Positions 56,026-64,000 of a stretch of 64,000 nt of DNA are shown one piece after another; position 1 is the first letter of the stretch; every line of letters starts with the position of its first letter. A model generated the notes under the pieces. The model made no database searches, was not told the DNA's origin, and saw only the letters and a program-made list of their open reading frames with translations. The DNA is taken from positions 1-64,000 of the forward strand of contig CALKAQ010000063.1 in NCBI GenBank assembly GCA_937983075.1, written 5' to 3'. The translations under genes were made by a program, and so were the position numbers. Origin of the DNA: an uncultured bacterium (GTDB lineage: Bacteria > Bacillota > Limnochordia > DTU080 > JAAYLA01).

Positions 56026-57330
56026 ATGAAGAAGCGCATAACGCAAATTTCACTCGTCTTAGCCGTGATGCTGCTTGGAAGCGCACTCGCCGCAGCCGCC
56101 CCACAGATCGTCGGCGAAGTGTCGACCGCTGTGGGTGAACGCCTCGGCTGGGAAATCACCTTCCGTACCAACGGGCCCGGCATGAGCCGCGTTGAATGGG
56201 GCGAAGATACCAGCTACGGCAACACCACCGACGAGATCATCTCGCTCGACACCAATCACCGACACGTTATCAATGGTTTGCTGCCCAATACCACCTATCA
56301 CTATCGCATCATCCTCCGTGACTGGACCAACAATTTCTTCGAAACCGAAGATGCCACCTTCACGACGCCGCCCCTGACGGCTCCTGCCAACGTCGGTGCA
56401 TTCGGCGTTGAAAATCGAGCCCTGCTCGGCTGGAGCGGCGTCTTCGGTGCTGCTGAATACCGCATCTACCGCGCCGAACAGCCGGGCGGTCCGTACGAGT
56501 TGGTCGGCACCACCACCGATACCAACTTCGTCGATGAAGGCTTGGTTGACGGCAAGGACTACTACTATGTCGTCTCCGCGGTCAGCGCCCTCGGTGAAGA
56601 GATCAAGTCCGAAGAAGTCGACGCTACGCCGCACCCGCTTGCCGGACGTGTCATCGGCGCTTGGCTGATGAATGAATGCGAAGGCTCGTTGGTACGTGAC
56701 TATTCCATGTACGGAAACAACGGCAACTTTGTAAGCCCTGCCTGGGAGGAAGGCCGTTTCGGCTGCGCCGCTAAGATCATCCCGGGACAGAATTACATTC
56801 ATGTGCCGACGATGAACGGCTTCGATCAGCTCGACCAAGAAATGTCCATCACGGTTTGGTTCTACCTCGACGATCTGCCCGACACGACCCAACAGTTCCC
56901 GAACCGCCGTGTGCTTCAGGCCGGTACACTGGGCGCCGGATCCTTCGGTATGGCGGACGACCACTTCCGTCTGCTGTTTGAATTCGGGGACTTCAAGTTC
57001 CAGGCCCACCCGAACGAAGTGCTCGCCCGCGATCAGGCGCAGGCCATTGTTCCGGGTCAGTGGCAGCACGTCGCAGCAGTCTACTCCGGTGACTCCATCA
57101 AGCTCTACCTCAACGGTAAGCTCTATGCCGAAGAGCCTGCCGGCGGCAGCCGCATCGGCAGCGCCATAGGCAATCCCAACAACGTCGGTCTGTTCATCGG
57201 CACCAAAGCTCCCGGTGTGCCGATCGGCGACTGGTGGGATGGCTTGCTCGATGAAGTAGCCGTCTTTGACAAGGCGTTGACTCCGGAAGAGGTCGAACTC
57301 GTCATGCACGGTTTGTCCGCCCTCTTCTAA
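56026..57330 (+). CDS. secreted Fn3-LamG domain protein
   Basis: This 434-residue protein has a signal peptide (1-24, ending ALAAAA) and an N-terminal Ig/Fn3-like domain (about 27-115) of the type found before metallophosphatases (MSRVEWGEDTSYG, NTTYHYRIIL). A second Fn3 domain (about 120-205) is followed by a concanavalin A/LamG domain (about 213-430; ITVWFYLDDL, GQWQHVAAVYSGDSIKLYLNGKL, LDEVAVFDKALTPEEV). No catalytic module is present, so it is likely an adhesin or polysaccharide-binding protein. ATG at 56026 follows AGGAGG. The 258 bases upstream show nothing I can name apart from AT-rich promoter-like stretches. Confidence 0.85.
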   Translation: MKKRITQISLVLAVMLLGSALAAAAPQIVGEVSTAVGERLGWEITFRTNGPGMSRVEWGEDTSYGNTTDEIISLDTNHRHVINGLLPNTTYHYRIILRDWTNNFFETEDATFTTPPLTAPANVGAFGVENRALLGWSGVFGAAEYRIYRAEQPGGPYELVGTTTDTNFVDEGLVDGKDYYYVVSAVSALGEEIKSEEVDATPHPLAGRVIGAWLMNECEGSLVRDYSMYGNNGNFVSPAWEEGRFGCAAKIIPGQNYIHVPTMNGFDQLDQEMSITVWFYLDDLPDTTQQFPNRRVLQAGTLGAGSFGMADDHFRLLFEFGDFKFQAHPNEVLARDQAQAIVPGQWQHVAAVYSGDSIKLYLNGKLYAEEPAGGSRIGSAIGNPNNVGLFIGTKAPGVPIGDWWDGLLDEVAVFDKALTPEEVELVMHGLSALF

Positions 57331-57348
57331 TCGACGCCGATGATATAA

Positions 57349-57395
57349 AAAGCAAAAAGCCAGTAAGTAAGAAAAACTCGCTGGCTTTTTGCTTT
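57349..57395 (+). terminator. terminator of the Fn3-LamG gene
   Basis: A perfect 15-bp stem (57349-57363 and 57381-57395) with a 17-base loop. The right arm includes a T-run, as in many Bacillota terminators, and the A-rich left arm makes it work on both strands. Confidence 0.8.
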
Positions 57396-57417
57396 GAATG
57401 CAATCTTTGGAGAGAGA

Positions 57418-57446
57418 TTGCTTGCGACGGACTGTCATGGTATAAT
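57418..57446 (+). promoter_or_regulatory. promoter of the tRNA-Arg gene
   Basis: TTGCTT (57418-57423) and a perfect TATAAT (57441-57446) are 17 bases apart, and the tRNA begins 13 bases after the -10 box. Confidence 0.7.
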
Positions 57447-57458
57447 TAATCTCCGCAC

Positions 57459-57533
57459 GGCCCCGTAGCTCAGTGGATAGAGCAGTGGTTTCCTAAACCA
57501 TGTGCGTAGGTTCGATTCCTACCGGGGCTACCA
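57459..57533 (+). tRNA. tRNA-Arg(CCU)
   Basis: This 75-base gene folds as a cloverleaf: acceptor GGCCCCG pairs with CGGGGCT (ending in a G1-U72 wobble), the D arm is GCTC-AGTGGATA-GAGC, and the anticodon stem GTGGT/ACCAT encloses the loop TTCCTAA with anticodon CCT. The T arm GTAGG-TTCGATT-CCTAC is standard and CCA is encoded. The anticodon reads AGG. A strong promoter and a T-tract terminator flank the gene. Confidence 0.95.
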
Positions 57534-57538
57534 CGCGA

Positions 57539-57592
57539 ACTTCGGGCTCTCATGGTTGTGATTCGCAAACCGTGAGAGCCCGAAGTGTTTTT
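57539..57592 (+). terminator. terminator of the tRNA gene
   Basis: A 14-bp perfect stem (57539-57552 and 57573-57586), extendable inwards with a G-U pair, is followed by GTTTTTT. It begins 6 bases after the CCA end. Confidence 0.9.
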
Positions 57593-57744
57593 TGCCGGGA
57601 AGGCCCAAAAGCTTCAATGCAATACCCGTTCAGCGGTCGAACTATAATTTTCCTTTTGCGATTTTTGCTCCCTCGATGGGACAGAAATGAAGCGATTTTA
57701 TATAATTAAGATCAAAGAAAAGCATTGCAAAGGGGATCAGCACC

Positions 57745-58299
57745 TTGACGGGGATTGAAATTTGGCAGGCTGTTGTCACCGACAATCTCAAATATTTGAC
57801 GAAGGCTCCGGCTGCCATCGTGACGCTGCTCGTTTCTTACGTCATCATTCGCATTGCCCGGAAATTGATCCACACCATGACCACCGTGGCCAAAATCGAC
57901 CGCACGATTCAGTCTCTCATTCTTTCATCGGTCAGTTTCGTCGGCTGGGTCCTCGCCATCGCCGCCGTGCTCAGTGTGCTGGAGCTGCATCAGCTTTCGC
58001 TCGCCGTCGGCGGCTCGGTCGCTCTCGTCGCGATGGCCCTCGCCACGGGTTTAAACAACGTCACGCAAGATTTGATGGCCGGTATCTTTCTTCTTTCGGA
58101 CCGTGAATTTGTCGTCGGCCGACAAGTTAAAGCAGGCGGTGTTGAAGGGACGCTCGAAGCGATCTCCATTCGCAAAACCAAAATCCGCGACGCCAACGGG
58201 CAAATCCACACGGTTCCGAACCGCAACATCGACCAATCCACCTACGTGATCATCGGCGATCCGAAAGGGAGCGATCAACCCGACAAGAAAGCAAGCTAA
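57745..58299 (+). CDS. minimal MscS-type mechanosensitive channel protein
   Basis: This 184-residue membrane protein has three predicted helices and the MscS core: the pore helix VGGSVALVAMALATGLNNVTQDLMAG and the beta domain VGRQVKAGGVEGTLEAISIRKTKIRDANGQIHTVPN. It ends right after this domain and lacks the C-terminal alpha/beta vestibule domain of full MscS (about 286 residues in Escherichia coli). It may still form a small channel. TTG at 57745 follows AAAGGGG at about 9 bases. Two TATAAT-like boxes lie upstream (near 57643 and 57698). Confidence 0.85.
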   Translation: MTGIEIWQAVVTDNLKYLTKAPAAIVTLLVSYVIIRIARKLIHTMTTVAKIDRTIQSLILSSVSFVGWVLAIAAVLSVLELHQLSLAVGGSVALVAMALATGLNNVTQDLMAGIFLLSDREFVVGRQVKAGGVEGTLEAISIRKTKIRDANGQIHTVPNRNIDQSTYVIIGDPKGSDQPDKKAS

Positions 58300-58305
58300 C
58301 CTGTT

Positions 58306-59418
58306 TTAGTCGACCATCAACCGAACATCCACGGCAACACCCAACTCGGCGACCGCAGCGAGAAATCGCTCGGGGTCGGGACCACCGGGCGCTTCGGGCG
58401 CTATGACGCCGGGATGATGCACTTCCCTCCGCCCCACCATCAGCGCAGCGACAACATGCGGAATGGCCGTCAAATTCATCATGCGATCTACGGCAGCCAG
58501 CTCCACTCGGGCCGGCCGACCGTCTTTGATGCCGCGCACTTCGACGTGTGCACCCGACAGCGGTTGGGCCGGTCGGCCTATTTTCTCCAGCAGCGGCAGC
58601 AGCGGCTTCATCAGACGGGCCAGGCGTTCCTTCCGTTTCGGTGTGCGCGTGAGCCCGAGGCGAGCGACCAGCAGCCCAAGCGTGTTCAGAAAGCTTTCAG
58701 TCAGCCCGCCGCGCAAGGCAACTTGTTGGAGTCCGGGGATGAACCTGGGAATGGTCACCGGTTCGGGATGACCGACGTGGCGCACCGTGACCGTGCCGAT
58801 CGGCTCGGGGAAACGGACCCGCTTGGGTTCCGTTCCGGCCTTGATGGTTGTGTGCTTGCCGCCGCGGAACGTCGGAACTTCACCCGTTAGAATGTGCAGC
58901 GTGTGCAAAATGACAGCGAACCCTTCGGCGTCGGCTGAAGCACCCACCCACGAAATGTCGATCTCACGGGCTTGATCGAGCATGCCGACGCCCTTCTTGG
59001 CCATCATGTTCGTCAGCCCAGGCGTCCATCCCGCGCCGGTGAGCACGGTCACTCCACGTTCTTTGGCCAATCGGTCCAGCTTGAGCACTTCCAGGACGGC
59101 ATCGTGATCGTCGCAAATGCTGACATAAGGTACACCCGCTTCGATGGCTGCCTTGGCCGCGGCGGCTTCGTACAAATAAAACGGACCGATCGCACCCGCC
59201 GCAACGTCGTGGCCGGCCATGACTTCTACCAACGATGCCGGATCATTCGCATCCACTTGTACGGCTTGCGCCGGTCCGCCGATCTCACGTGCAAGAGACT
59301 GAGCCTTCGCTAAATTTCTCCCTGCCAGTGTAAGCTGTGTCACTTCGGGCGAACGCCCAAGCTCAACTGCGGCGCGGCGCCCCATGTCACCCGTAGCACC
59401 CAGTACAACGACCTTCAA
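58306..59418 (-). CDS. saccharopine dehydrogenase-like NAD(P)-binding protein
   Basis: This 370-residue protein has an N-terminal Rossmann fold (VVVLGATGDMGRRAAVELG) and the general layout of the saccharopine/homospermidine/carboxynorspermidine dehydrogenase group (TGAGWTPGLTNMMAKKGV). The substrate is uncertain: trans-acting enoyl reductases and amino acid dehydrogenases share this fold. The TTG at 59418 overlaps the upstream stop as TTGA, so translation is coupled to the membrane protein gene. It follows AAGGGGC by 8 bases. Last gene of a four-gene operon. Confidence 0.82.
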   Translation of the reverse strand: MKVVVLGATGDMGRRAAVELGRSPEVTQLTLAGRNLAKAQSLAREIGGPAQAVQVDANDPASLVEVMAGHDVAAGAIGPFYLYEAAAAKAAIEAGVPYVSICDDHDAVLEVLKLDRLAKERGVTVLTGAGWTPGLTNMMAKKGVGMLDQAREIDISWVGASADAEGFAVILHTLHILTGEVPTFRGGKHTTIKAGTEPKRVRFPEPIGTVTVRHVGHPEPVTIPRFIPGLQQVALRGGLTESFLNTLGLLVARLGLTRTPKRKERLARLMKPLLPLLEKIGRPAQPLSGAHVEVRGIKDGRPARVELAAVDRMMNLTAIPHVVAALMVGRREVHHPGVIAPEAPGGPDPERFLAAVAELGVAVDVRLMVD

Positions 59419-60443
59419 GAAATTCGCCCCTTGTTTTCGCGTTGCGACGCGTCTTTGCGCAAACGTCCCCAAAGACTGCTTGCCGTTTCGCGCACCCCTT
59501 TGAACGCCTCGCCGGACGCATGTTTCACCGAATGGAAACCCGCCCGCACAATTGCACTAGAAAGCTTGCGAGCGCCGTCACGCACGACCGCCGGAATCAT
59601 CTGCGTCGCTTGGATGATGGCCGAACGCCGCACAACGCTCCGATCGGGCAGCGCCAAACTGCCGCAGTACAGCTTGGCGACAACCCCCACCCGCAAGGTC
59701 ATGTAAGCGTTGGCGCTCCCGGAGAAAATGGAATTCGTTACAAGCCCGCCTGCGGCCTGCAAGCCCGGAAGCGCACCAACGGCTCCCGACGTCACGCTGG
59801 AGAGCACGGGCTGAATGTATTCCGACAGGTCGATGTCATCGATCTGCTGCGCGAAGATGGCACACGCTGCAACGTTGCTGTAGAGGAACAGCAGTTGACG
59901 CAAACTCGGGCGCTGGTAATAAATGCGAGCGATCCGCCACACCATTTTCGATTGCATGACCACAATGGAGACGGCATCCAAACTGCCGTTTTGCGACACG
60001 GCAGTGACGAGAAAAACTTGCAAAGCCGTCGTCCGGATCACCTCATCGGCTTGTTCGCCCAACATGCTTAAAGCCGCTTTGATGTCGTCCAGGGTCTCCA
60101 ACGGACGGTCTTCAAGATGCGGATTTTGTTTCAACCTGCGGCGCAAGCGCTGGATATACAGTTCAAATTGCGGCGAGGTTTCGCTTTTTGGGGGAACCAG
60201 CGGTGGAGGAAGCCGCAAAAAATAATACAGCGGAATCAGCACACAGAGCACGTAAGTGCTGACAAGCGTCCATAAAACAACCGAACCGAGCGTTGGGGAA
60301 ACACGGTCGGCGAGCGAAACGAGCTGGGCCGTTTGGTTGATGAGAAACAAAACGAACAAAACGACCACGATGATTCCTAGCGGCACGAGCAAACGAATGA
60401 GGCTTTGGCGCAAGTTCGTTCCCCCATCGCGTCGATGCTGCAA
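59415..60443 (-). CDS. DUF697/YcjF-like membrane protein
   Basis: This roughly 342-residue protein has two N-terminal membrane helices (about 14-75 of the chain), a soluble helical region and a C-terminal hydrophobic region. The C-terminal part resembles the DUF697 domain of YcjF/TIGR01620-type proteins (RTTALQVFLVTAVSQNGSLDAVSIVVMQSKMVWRIA in part). The role of the family is unknown. The start is uncertain: TTG 60443 has GGAGAGG upstream, while the ATG at 60482 has only a poor site. It is translationally coupled to the downstream dehydrogenase-like gene. Confidence 0.75.
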   Translation of the reverse strand: MQHRRDGGTNLRQSLIRLLVPLGIIVVVLFVLFLINQTAQLVSLADRVSPTLGSVVLWTLVSTYVLCVLIPLYYFLRLPPPLVPPKSETSPQFELYIQRLRRRLKQNPHLEDRPLETLDDIKAALSMLGEQADEVIRTTALQVFLVTAVSQNGSLDAVSIVVMQSKMVWRIARIYYQRPSLRQLLFLYSNVAACAIFAQQIDDIDLSEYIQPVLSSVTSGAVGALPGLQAAGGLVTNSIFSGSANAYMTLRVGVVAKLYCGSLALPDRSVVRRSAIIQATQMIPAVVRDGARKLSSAIVRAGFHSVKHASGEAFKGVRETASSLWGRLRKDASQRENKGRIS

Positions 60444-60485
60444 AGCGATCCTCTCCCTAGCCGTTTGCGCAGTTCGACGCATCCA

Positions 60486-60968
60486 TCAGCGCACCATCAA
60501 AACAGCGTGGTAAACGACGCCCAAGGCCAACAATCCCGTTATCCGTGCAAGCCAGCTCGCCGCTTTGCGCAGCGGTTCGGTGTCCTGTCCGGCCCGCGCG
60601 GCACGTATCGTTGCAGGTCCGAGGAAAAAGTCATGCGCTATGCTGACGGCCAACATAGAAATAAAAAAGAGCATTTTCTTCCCGAATCTCGAACCGAAAG
60701 TCGTTTGGAAGAACGAGCCGTCCAGCACGTTTTCAATTGTGGCTCCGTGATGGATGGCCTGGATGACTCCGGTCAAGATCAAAATTCCAAGTAAAACATA
60801 ACCGATGTTACGGAATCGCCGGCCTATTTCGTTCAAAAATTCCATGCGAACGTCCGACTGCATTCGTCGAACCGAAGGCACAGCGACAAGCGCTATGAAA
60901 AGAATTCCCCCGACCCAAATGATGGCGCCGAGAACGTGAATCAAAACAAGAATACTGTACCACGTCAC
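60486..60968 (-). CDS. CopD/DUF4149-like four-helix membrane protein
   Basis: This 160-residue protein has four predicted membrane helices and starts with LVLIHVLGAIIWVGGILF, a text typical of copper-resistance D and related membrane proteins, with a conserved His early in helix 1. Later histidines (AIHHGAT, AHDFFLG, VVYHAVLM) could bind heme or metal. Its role is unknown. GTG at 60968 follows GGGGG by about 9 bases. It lies between an ABM-family gene (24 bases upstream) and the DUF697 gene (42 bases downstream). Confidence 0.75.
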   Translation of the reverse strand: MTWYSILVLIHVLGAIIWVGGILFIALVAVPSVRRMQSDVRMEFLNEIGRRFRNIGYVLLGILILTGVIQAIHHGATIENVLDGSFFQTTFGSRFGKKMLFFISMLAVSIAHDFFLGPATIRAARAGQDTEPLRKAASWLARITGLLALGVVYHAVLMVR

Positions 60969-60992
60969 CTCAAAATCCCCCGACCTTTTCTA

Positions 60993-61298
60993 TCAGGCGT
61001 TCGCCCCGTCAATCGGGCCTTTCGTGTATGCGTGATGGCGGGGCGGATTCGCCAAAATTTCACGGCCTAGACTCTGCACTTGTTTAAACGCATCCGAACG
61101 TATGAAGGCAGAAAACGTCTCTTTGGATTCCCAATCGGAATAAATCAAGTAGGAATTTGGATTGGCTACGTCGCGATAAAGCCTGGTTTCGCGGTGGCCT
61201 TCGACGTTTTTCATGGCTTCCAAAGCTTCCATGGCAACCCGTTCAAATTCCTCGTTGAAACCCGGTTTTACGTCGTAATTGAGGCCAAACGTCACCAT
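60993..61298 (-). CDS. antibiotic biosynthesis monooxygenase (ABM) domain protein
   Basis: This 101-residue ferredoxin-like alpha/beta protein belongs to the ABM dimeric barrel family (FGLNYDVKPGFNEEFERVAMEALEAM; IYSDWESKETFSAFIRSDAFKQV). Such proteins include heme-degrading HmoA/HmoB and quinol monooxygenases; nothing here fixes the substrate. ATG at 61298 follows AAAGGA by 9 bases. It is the first gene of the four-gene minus-strand operon running down to 58306. Confidence 0.8.
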   Translation of the reverse strand: MVTFGLNYDVKPGFNEEFERVAMEALEAMKNVEGHRETRLYRDVANPNSYLIYSDWESKETFSAFIRSDAFKQVQSLGREILANPPRHHAYTKGPIDGANA

Positions 61299-61483
61299 AC
61301 AATCGCATCCTTTCGTCAAGGCAATCTGCTTCTACAACGAATCCCTCTGCCCCTATCATACCAGGAATACCCGACGTATGCCAACGTTGCAAACCTAAGG
61401 AATTTTAATAAAGAAGGATAAATCCGCACCGAAGATGATTATTATACAAAAATGGACACTCCAATAATTTAAGGAGGATTTTC

Positions 61484-63925
61484 ATGCGTCGCTCGTTATC
61501 CGTTCTCCCCGTAATCCTTTTGCTCGCCTTGACGGCGTCGGGTGTCGCAGCCCAGCAGCAAAATGACACGCCGCAACCGCCGTTTGTCGACGAAATCATC
61601 GTCGAACCGGTGTTCACGGCAGCCGACATGCCGGACGGCGTAATGCGTGAGCCCATGACCATGGATTTCGCCTACGACGGCACCCTGTTTCTCACTGAAC
61701 GGCGTGGTTTCATCAGCCAAATCGATCCGCAAACCGGCCATCGGATCGAACTCATCGACATGGCCAGTCAACTTGACGCATTTTATATGGAACCATCCGG
61801 CGGCTTGGTCGGCATGGCTTTGCAGCCCGGCTTCGATTTTCAGGAGAACAATCTCATTTACGTGGCGTATACGCCCCGCCTTTATCACCGACAAATTTCA
61901 ACCTTCGAATATAAATTCGACGCCAATGGCATGCCTTATCTCGATCCCGCAACAGAAAACATCATTTACAAGTGGGACATCACCCACAGCAACAACAACG
62001 ACAGCCGGCACGTCGGCGGAGACATCCGCTTTGGACCGGACGGGAAATTATATGTTGCGCTCGGAGATGAAGTGAGCGCAAGTCATAGCCAAGGATACGC
62101 CCCGATCGATCAACGGCCCGGATTCGAGTTCAACAACGCCCTGCTCACTTCACAAAACCCTATGCACCCGTCAGGGAAGATCCTTCGCCTCAACCCCGAC
62201 GGGTCGATTCCGGAAGATAATCCCTTCATTGACGATCCGAATGTCCTCGACGAAATATGGGCACTCGGCTTCCGCAATCCGTTCCGAATTCACATCGATC
62301 CCGTTACCGGCTGGATACTCGTCGGCGACAACGGTCCGGATGCAGGGGCCCCCAACCCCCTCCGCGGCCCGGCGGGTATGGGCACTTGGCGTTTGGTGTG
62401 GGAAGGTGGCCAGAATCATGGCTGGCCCATTTGTACCGGAGCCAACGAACCTTACATGGAGTACGATTTCGCGACCGGTATCAGCGGCGAGCCTTTTGAC
62501 TGCAGTGAAATAACTCCCGCCCTCGTATGGATTCCCTATGCTCAGACGTGGCAGTTCCCGGCACTCGGCACCGGCGGAACCTCGCCCCTCGGCGGCGTGA
62601 TCCTCCGCAAGCCGGCTGAGGATGCGCCTTATCAATGGCACGAGCACTACCTGAATCACTGGTATCCGGCCGAATTTTCGCGGGGCTTTATCGCCCAAAT
62701 CAAGCTCGAGGACGGTGGGACAAAACTCCCGGAACACTCCAACTGGCATGATCTCGGGTTGAACGCTCCAGATGATTACGGACAAGTACCGCCGCCCCCC
62801 GGTCTCGAAGTCAACGTCTGGCTCAGCGGCTTCATTCAGCCCATTGATTTGCGTCAAAGCCCCGACGGTGCTCTTTATCTTCTCACCATGGGCAGTGGCT
62901 GGCGCGTGCCGAACGCCGATGCCGGCATCTACCGCATTTTCAACAAAACCCAATACGACCCGCCCGCAGCGGTGGCCACAGCAACGCCGTGGTCAGGCCA
63001 AGCACCGCTCGAAGTGACCTTTTCCGCCGCCGGCTCCTATGATACCGAAGGATCCGGCATCCAATCGTACATCTGGGACTTTGGCGACGGCCACACCGCA
63101 GAAGGTGTTGAAGTTGCCCACGTCTATACGGAAAACGGCATCTATGAGGCAAGGGTTGAAGTGATGGGCTCATTAGGCAACATCGGCGTGTCGCAGCCGA
63201 TTGTCATTGTGGTGGGCAACACGGCGCCCGAGCCCGTCATTGAAAATCCCGTGCTGGGCGCCTTGTATGATCGGAATCAAGTCGTGCCGCTCCGTGGAAG
63301 CGCATGGGATCCCGAAGAAGGTGAACTCCCTCCTGACTCCCTGCAGTGGGAGGTACTTGTCCATTACACAAGTCCCCAGGGACCTCAGACCAAAGTGATA
63401 TTGGAAGCTGCAGGATCAACCGCTGCATTCCAAATGCTCGATGACGCCGAGATCAATTGGCACGGCGATGTCACCTACACCGTCCGATTGTCGGCCACCG
63501 ACAGCCAAGGGCTTTCCAACACGGTGGAGCGCCGCATTCGCTACGCCCGGCTGCAAGCGCAAATTGCGGATGCCTTGCACGATTTCACGTTGGAGCCTAC
63601 CGACGCGCCTGACGGCGAGCAGCACGCCGTAGCAAATACGCAATACGCATACCTCGCCTTTGATGGTGTGAACCTTTCCGGCCGCGTCGTCGGCTTCCTG
63701 CAGGCCAAGTCGGAAAGAGGAGCGCTCATGGAGCTGCGCAGCGGCAGTCCGGATGGCGAAGTGCTGGCCACATTCCCCATCCAGGCAGGCGGTCAATGGG
63801 AAGTTATTCCAATTCCCGCAGCGGAATGGGAAGGCGTTCACGACCTATACCTCGTTGTCGCTTTGCTCCACGAAGGGAGCGTCGCCATCAGCTGGCTCCA
63901 ATGGCTCGGTCCCGGCACGGATTGA
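61484..63925 (+). CDS. secreted PQQ-dependent sugar dehydrogenase with PKD and CBM6-like modules
   Basis: This 813-residue protein has a signal peptide (1-23, ending GVAAQ) and a glucose/sorbosone-dehydrogenase beta-propeller (about 40-490; ITHSNNNDSRHVGGDIRFGPDG, WALGFRNPFRIHID, GQNHGWPI). A PKD domain (about 495-585; YIWDFGDGHTAEGVEVAHVY) and an Ig-like domain (about 588-680) follow, and the chain ends in a CBM6-like module (about 690-810; ending LVVALLHEGSVAISWLQW). The layout suggests a secreted oxidoreductase targeted to polysaccharide. ATG at 61484 follows AAGGAGG. The coordination with the propeller at 1778-3148 is unknown; the two differ in length and inserts. Confidence 0.88.
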   Translation: MRRSLSVLPVILLLALTASGVAAQQQNDTPQPPFVDEIIVEPVFTAADMPDGVMREPMTMDFAYDGTLFLTERRGFISQIDPQTGHRIELIDMASQLDAFYMEPSGGLVGMALQPGFDFQENNLIYVAYTPRLYHRQISTFEYKFDANGMPYLDPATENIIYKWDITHSNNNDSRHVGGDIRFGPDGKLYVALGDEVSASHSQGYAPIDQRPGFEFNNALLTSQNPMHPSGKILRLNPDGSIPEDNPFIDDPNVLDEIWALGFRNPFRIHIDPVTGWILVGDNGPDAGAPNPLRGPAGMGTWRLVWEGGQNHGWPICTGANEPYMEYDFATGISGEPFDCSEITPALVWIPYAQTWQFPALGTGGTSPLGGVILRKPAEDAPYQWHEHYLNHWYPAEFSRGFIAQIKLEDGGTKLPEHSNWHDLGLNAPDDYGQVPPPPGLEVNVWLSGFIQPIDLRQSPDGALYLLTMGSGWRVPNADAGIYRIFNKTQYDPPAAVATATPWSGQAPLEVTFSAAGSYDTEGSGIQSYIWDFGDGHTAEGVEVAHVYTENGIYEARVEVMGSLGNIGVSQPIVIVVGNTAPEPVIENPVLGALYDRNQVVPLRGSAWDPEEGELPPDSLQWEVLVHYTSPQGPQTKVILEAAGSTAAFQMLDDAEINWHGDVTYTVRLSATDSQGLSNTVERRIRYARLQAQIADALHDFTLEPTDAPDGEQHAVANTQYAYLAFDGVNLSGRVVGFLQAKSERGALMELRSGSPDGEVLATFPIQAGGQWEVIPIPAAEWEGVHDLYLVVALLHEGSVAISWLQWLGPGTD

Positions 63926-63957
63926 ACTTGTATGGACAACCGCGCATCAATCGCCAA

Positions 63958-63985
63958 AGGGCTGCCCGAATGGTCGGGCAGCCCT
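63958..63985 (+). terminator. terminator after the modular sugar dehydrogenase
   Basis: A perfect 12-bp stem (63958-63969 and 63974-63985) with a 4-base loop lies 32 bases after the stop. The window ends with AGGAGGAG, the ribosome site of a next gene. Confidence 0.75.
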
Positions 63986-64000
63986 GGAGCTTAGGAGGAG

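Overview
The window reads as a chromosomal segment of a moderately GC-rich, aerobic, Gram-positive bacterium, most likely a member of the Bacillota related to Bacilli. This rests on strong AGGAGG-type ribosome binding sites at almost every gene, very frequent TTG and GTG starts (at least ten TTG starts), a Bacillus-style caa3 oxidase operon (ctaC-D-E-F-G, with heme c fused to subunit II), a YmfH/YmfF peptidase pair, a PRK06851-type ATPase and a DacF-like D,D-carboxypeptidase. I see no phage, insertion sequence, plasmid or CRISPR signature. The genes are dense and arranged in short operons separated by clear hairpin terminators.

Layout. 0.1-3.2 kb: a secreted glycoside-hydrolase-like protein and a secreted PQQ-type sugar dehydrogenase. 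3.2-8 kb: msrB, a lone glgB, a Gfo/Idh/MocA oxidoreductase and an aldo/keto reductase. 7.9-12.2 kb: two tandem paralogous secreted proteins of unknown function, the M16 peptidase pair and a small orphan. 12.2-14.1 kb: purU and a zinc-ribbon protein of unknown function. 14.2-19.3 kb: the caa3 oxidase operon with its promoter and an internal hairpin before ctaG. 19.7-21.3 kb: an orphan FbpB-like double permease. 21.3-24.4 kb: divergent xylB/xylA. 24.4-28.4 kb: an operon of D,D-carboxypeptidase, a catalytically altered GH10-like protein, a glutaredoxin-like protein and a family 2 glycosyltransferase. 28.6-35.8 kb: a histidine phosphatase, a patatin-like lipase, glutamate dehydrogenase with an HD-domain protein, a PRK06851 ATPase and a glyoxalase-family protein. 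35.8-39.3 kb: a fatty acid desaturase, a small membrane protein and a large exported protein of unknown function.

39.5-42.4 kb: an unusual hemA, carrying an N-terminal BldC/MerR-like DNA-binding domain, is followed directly by hemL. 42.4-45.4 kb: an ECF sigma factor, a probable anti-sigma factor and a large TPR/carboxypeptidase-regulatory-like protein form an overlapping operon. 46-48.1 kb: a UPF0173 hydrolase and ispG. 48.3-53.4 kb: a giant two-part P-type ATPase flanked by two small membrane-associated proteins. 53.4-57.3 kb: a Gln-rich coiled-coil protein, a zinc-ribbon orphan, a protein built of six 22-residue GRLGG repeats, and a secreted Fn3/LamG protein. 57.4-61.3 kb: tRNA-Arg(CCU), a minimal MscS-type channel and a four-gene operon of membrane and redox proteins. 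61.5-63.9 kb: a second secreted PQQ-type sugar dehydrogenase with PKD and CBM6-like modules.

Together the genes suggest an aerobic, plant-polysaccharide-associated heterotroph: secreted carbohydrate-active proteins at both ends, intracellular xylose use, a high-potential oxidase, and heme precursor synthesis by the C5 route. No previously undescribed multi-gene system can be demonstrated from sequence alone. The best candidates for novelty are the DNA-binding-domain/HemA fusion, the GRLGG repeat protein, the GH10-like protein lacking both catalytic glutamates, and the ECF-sigma operon with its large exported protein.
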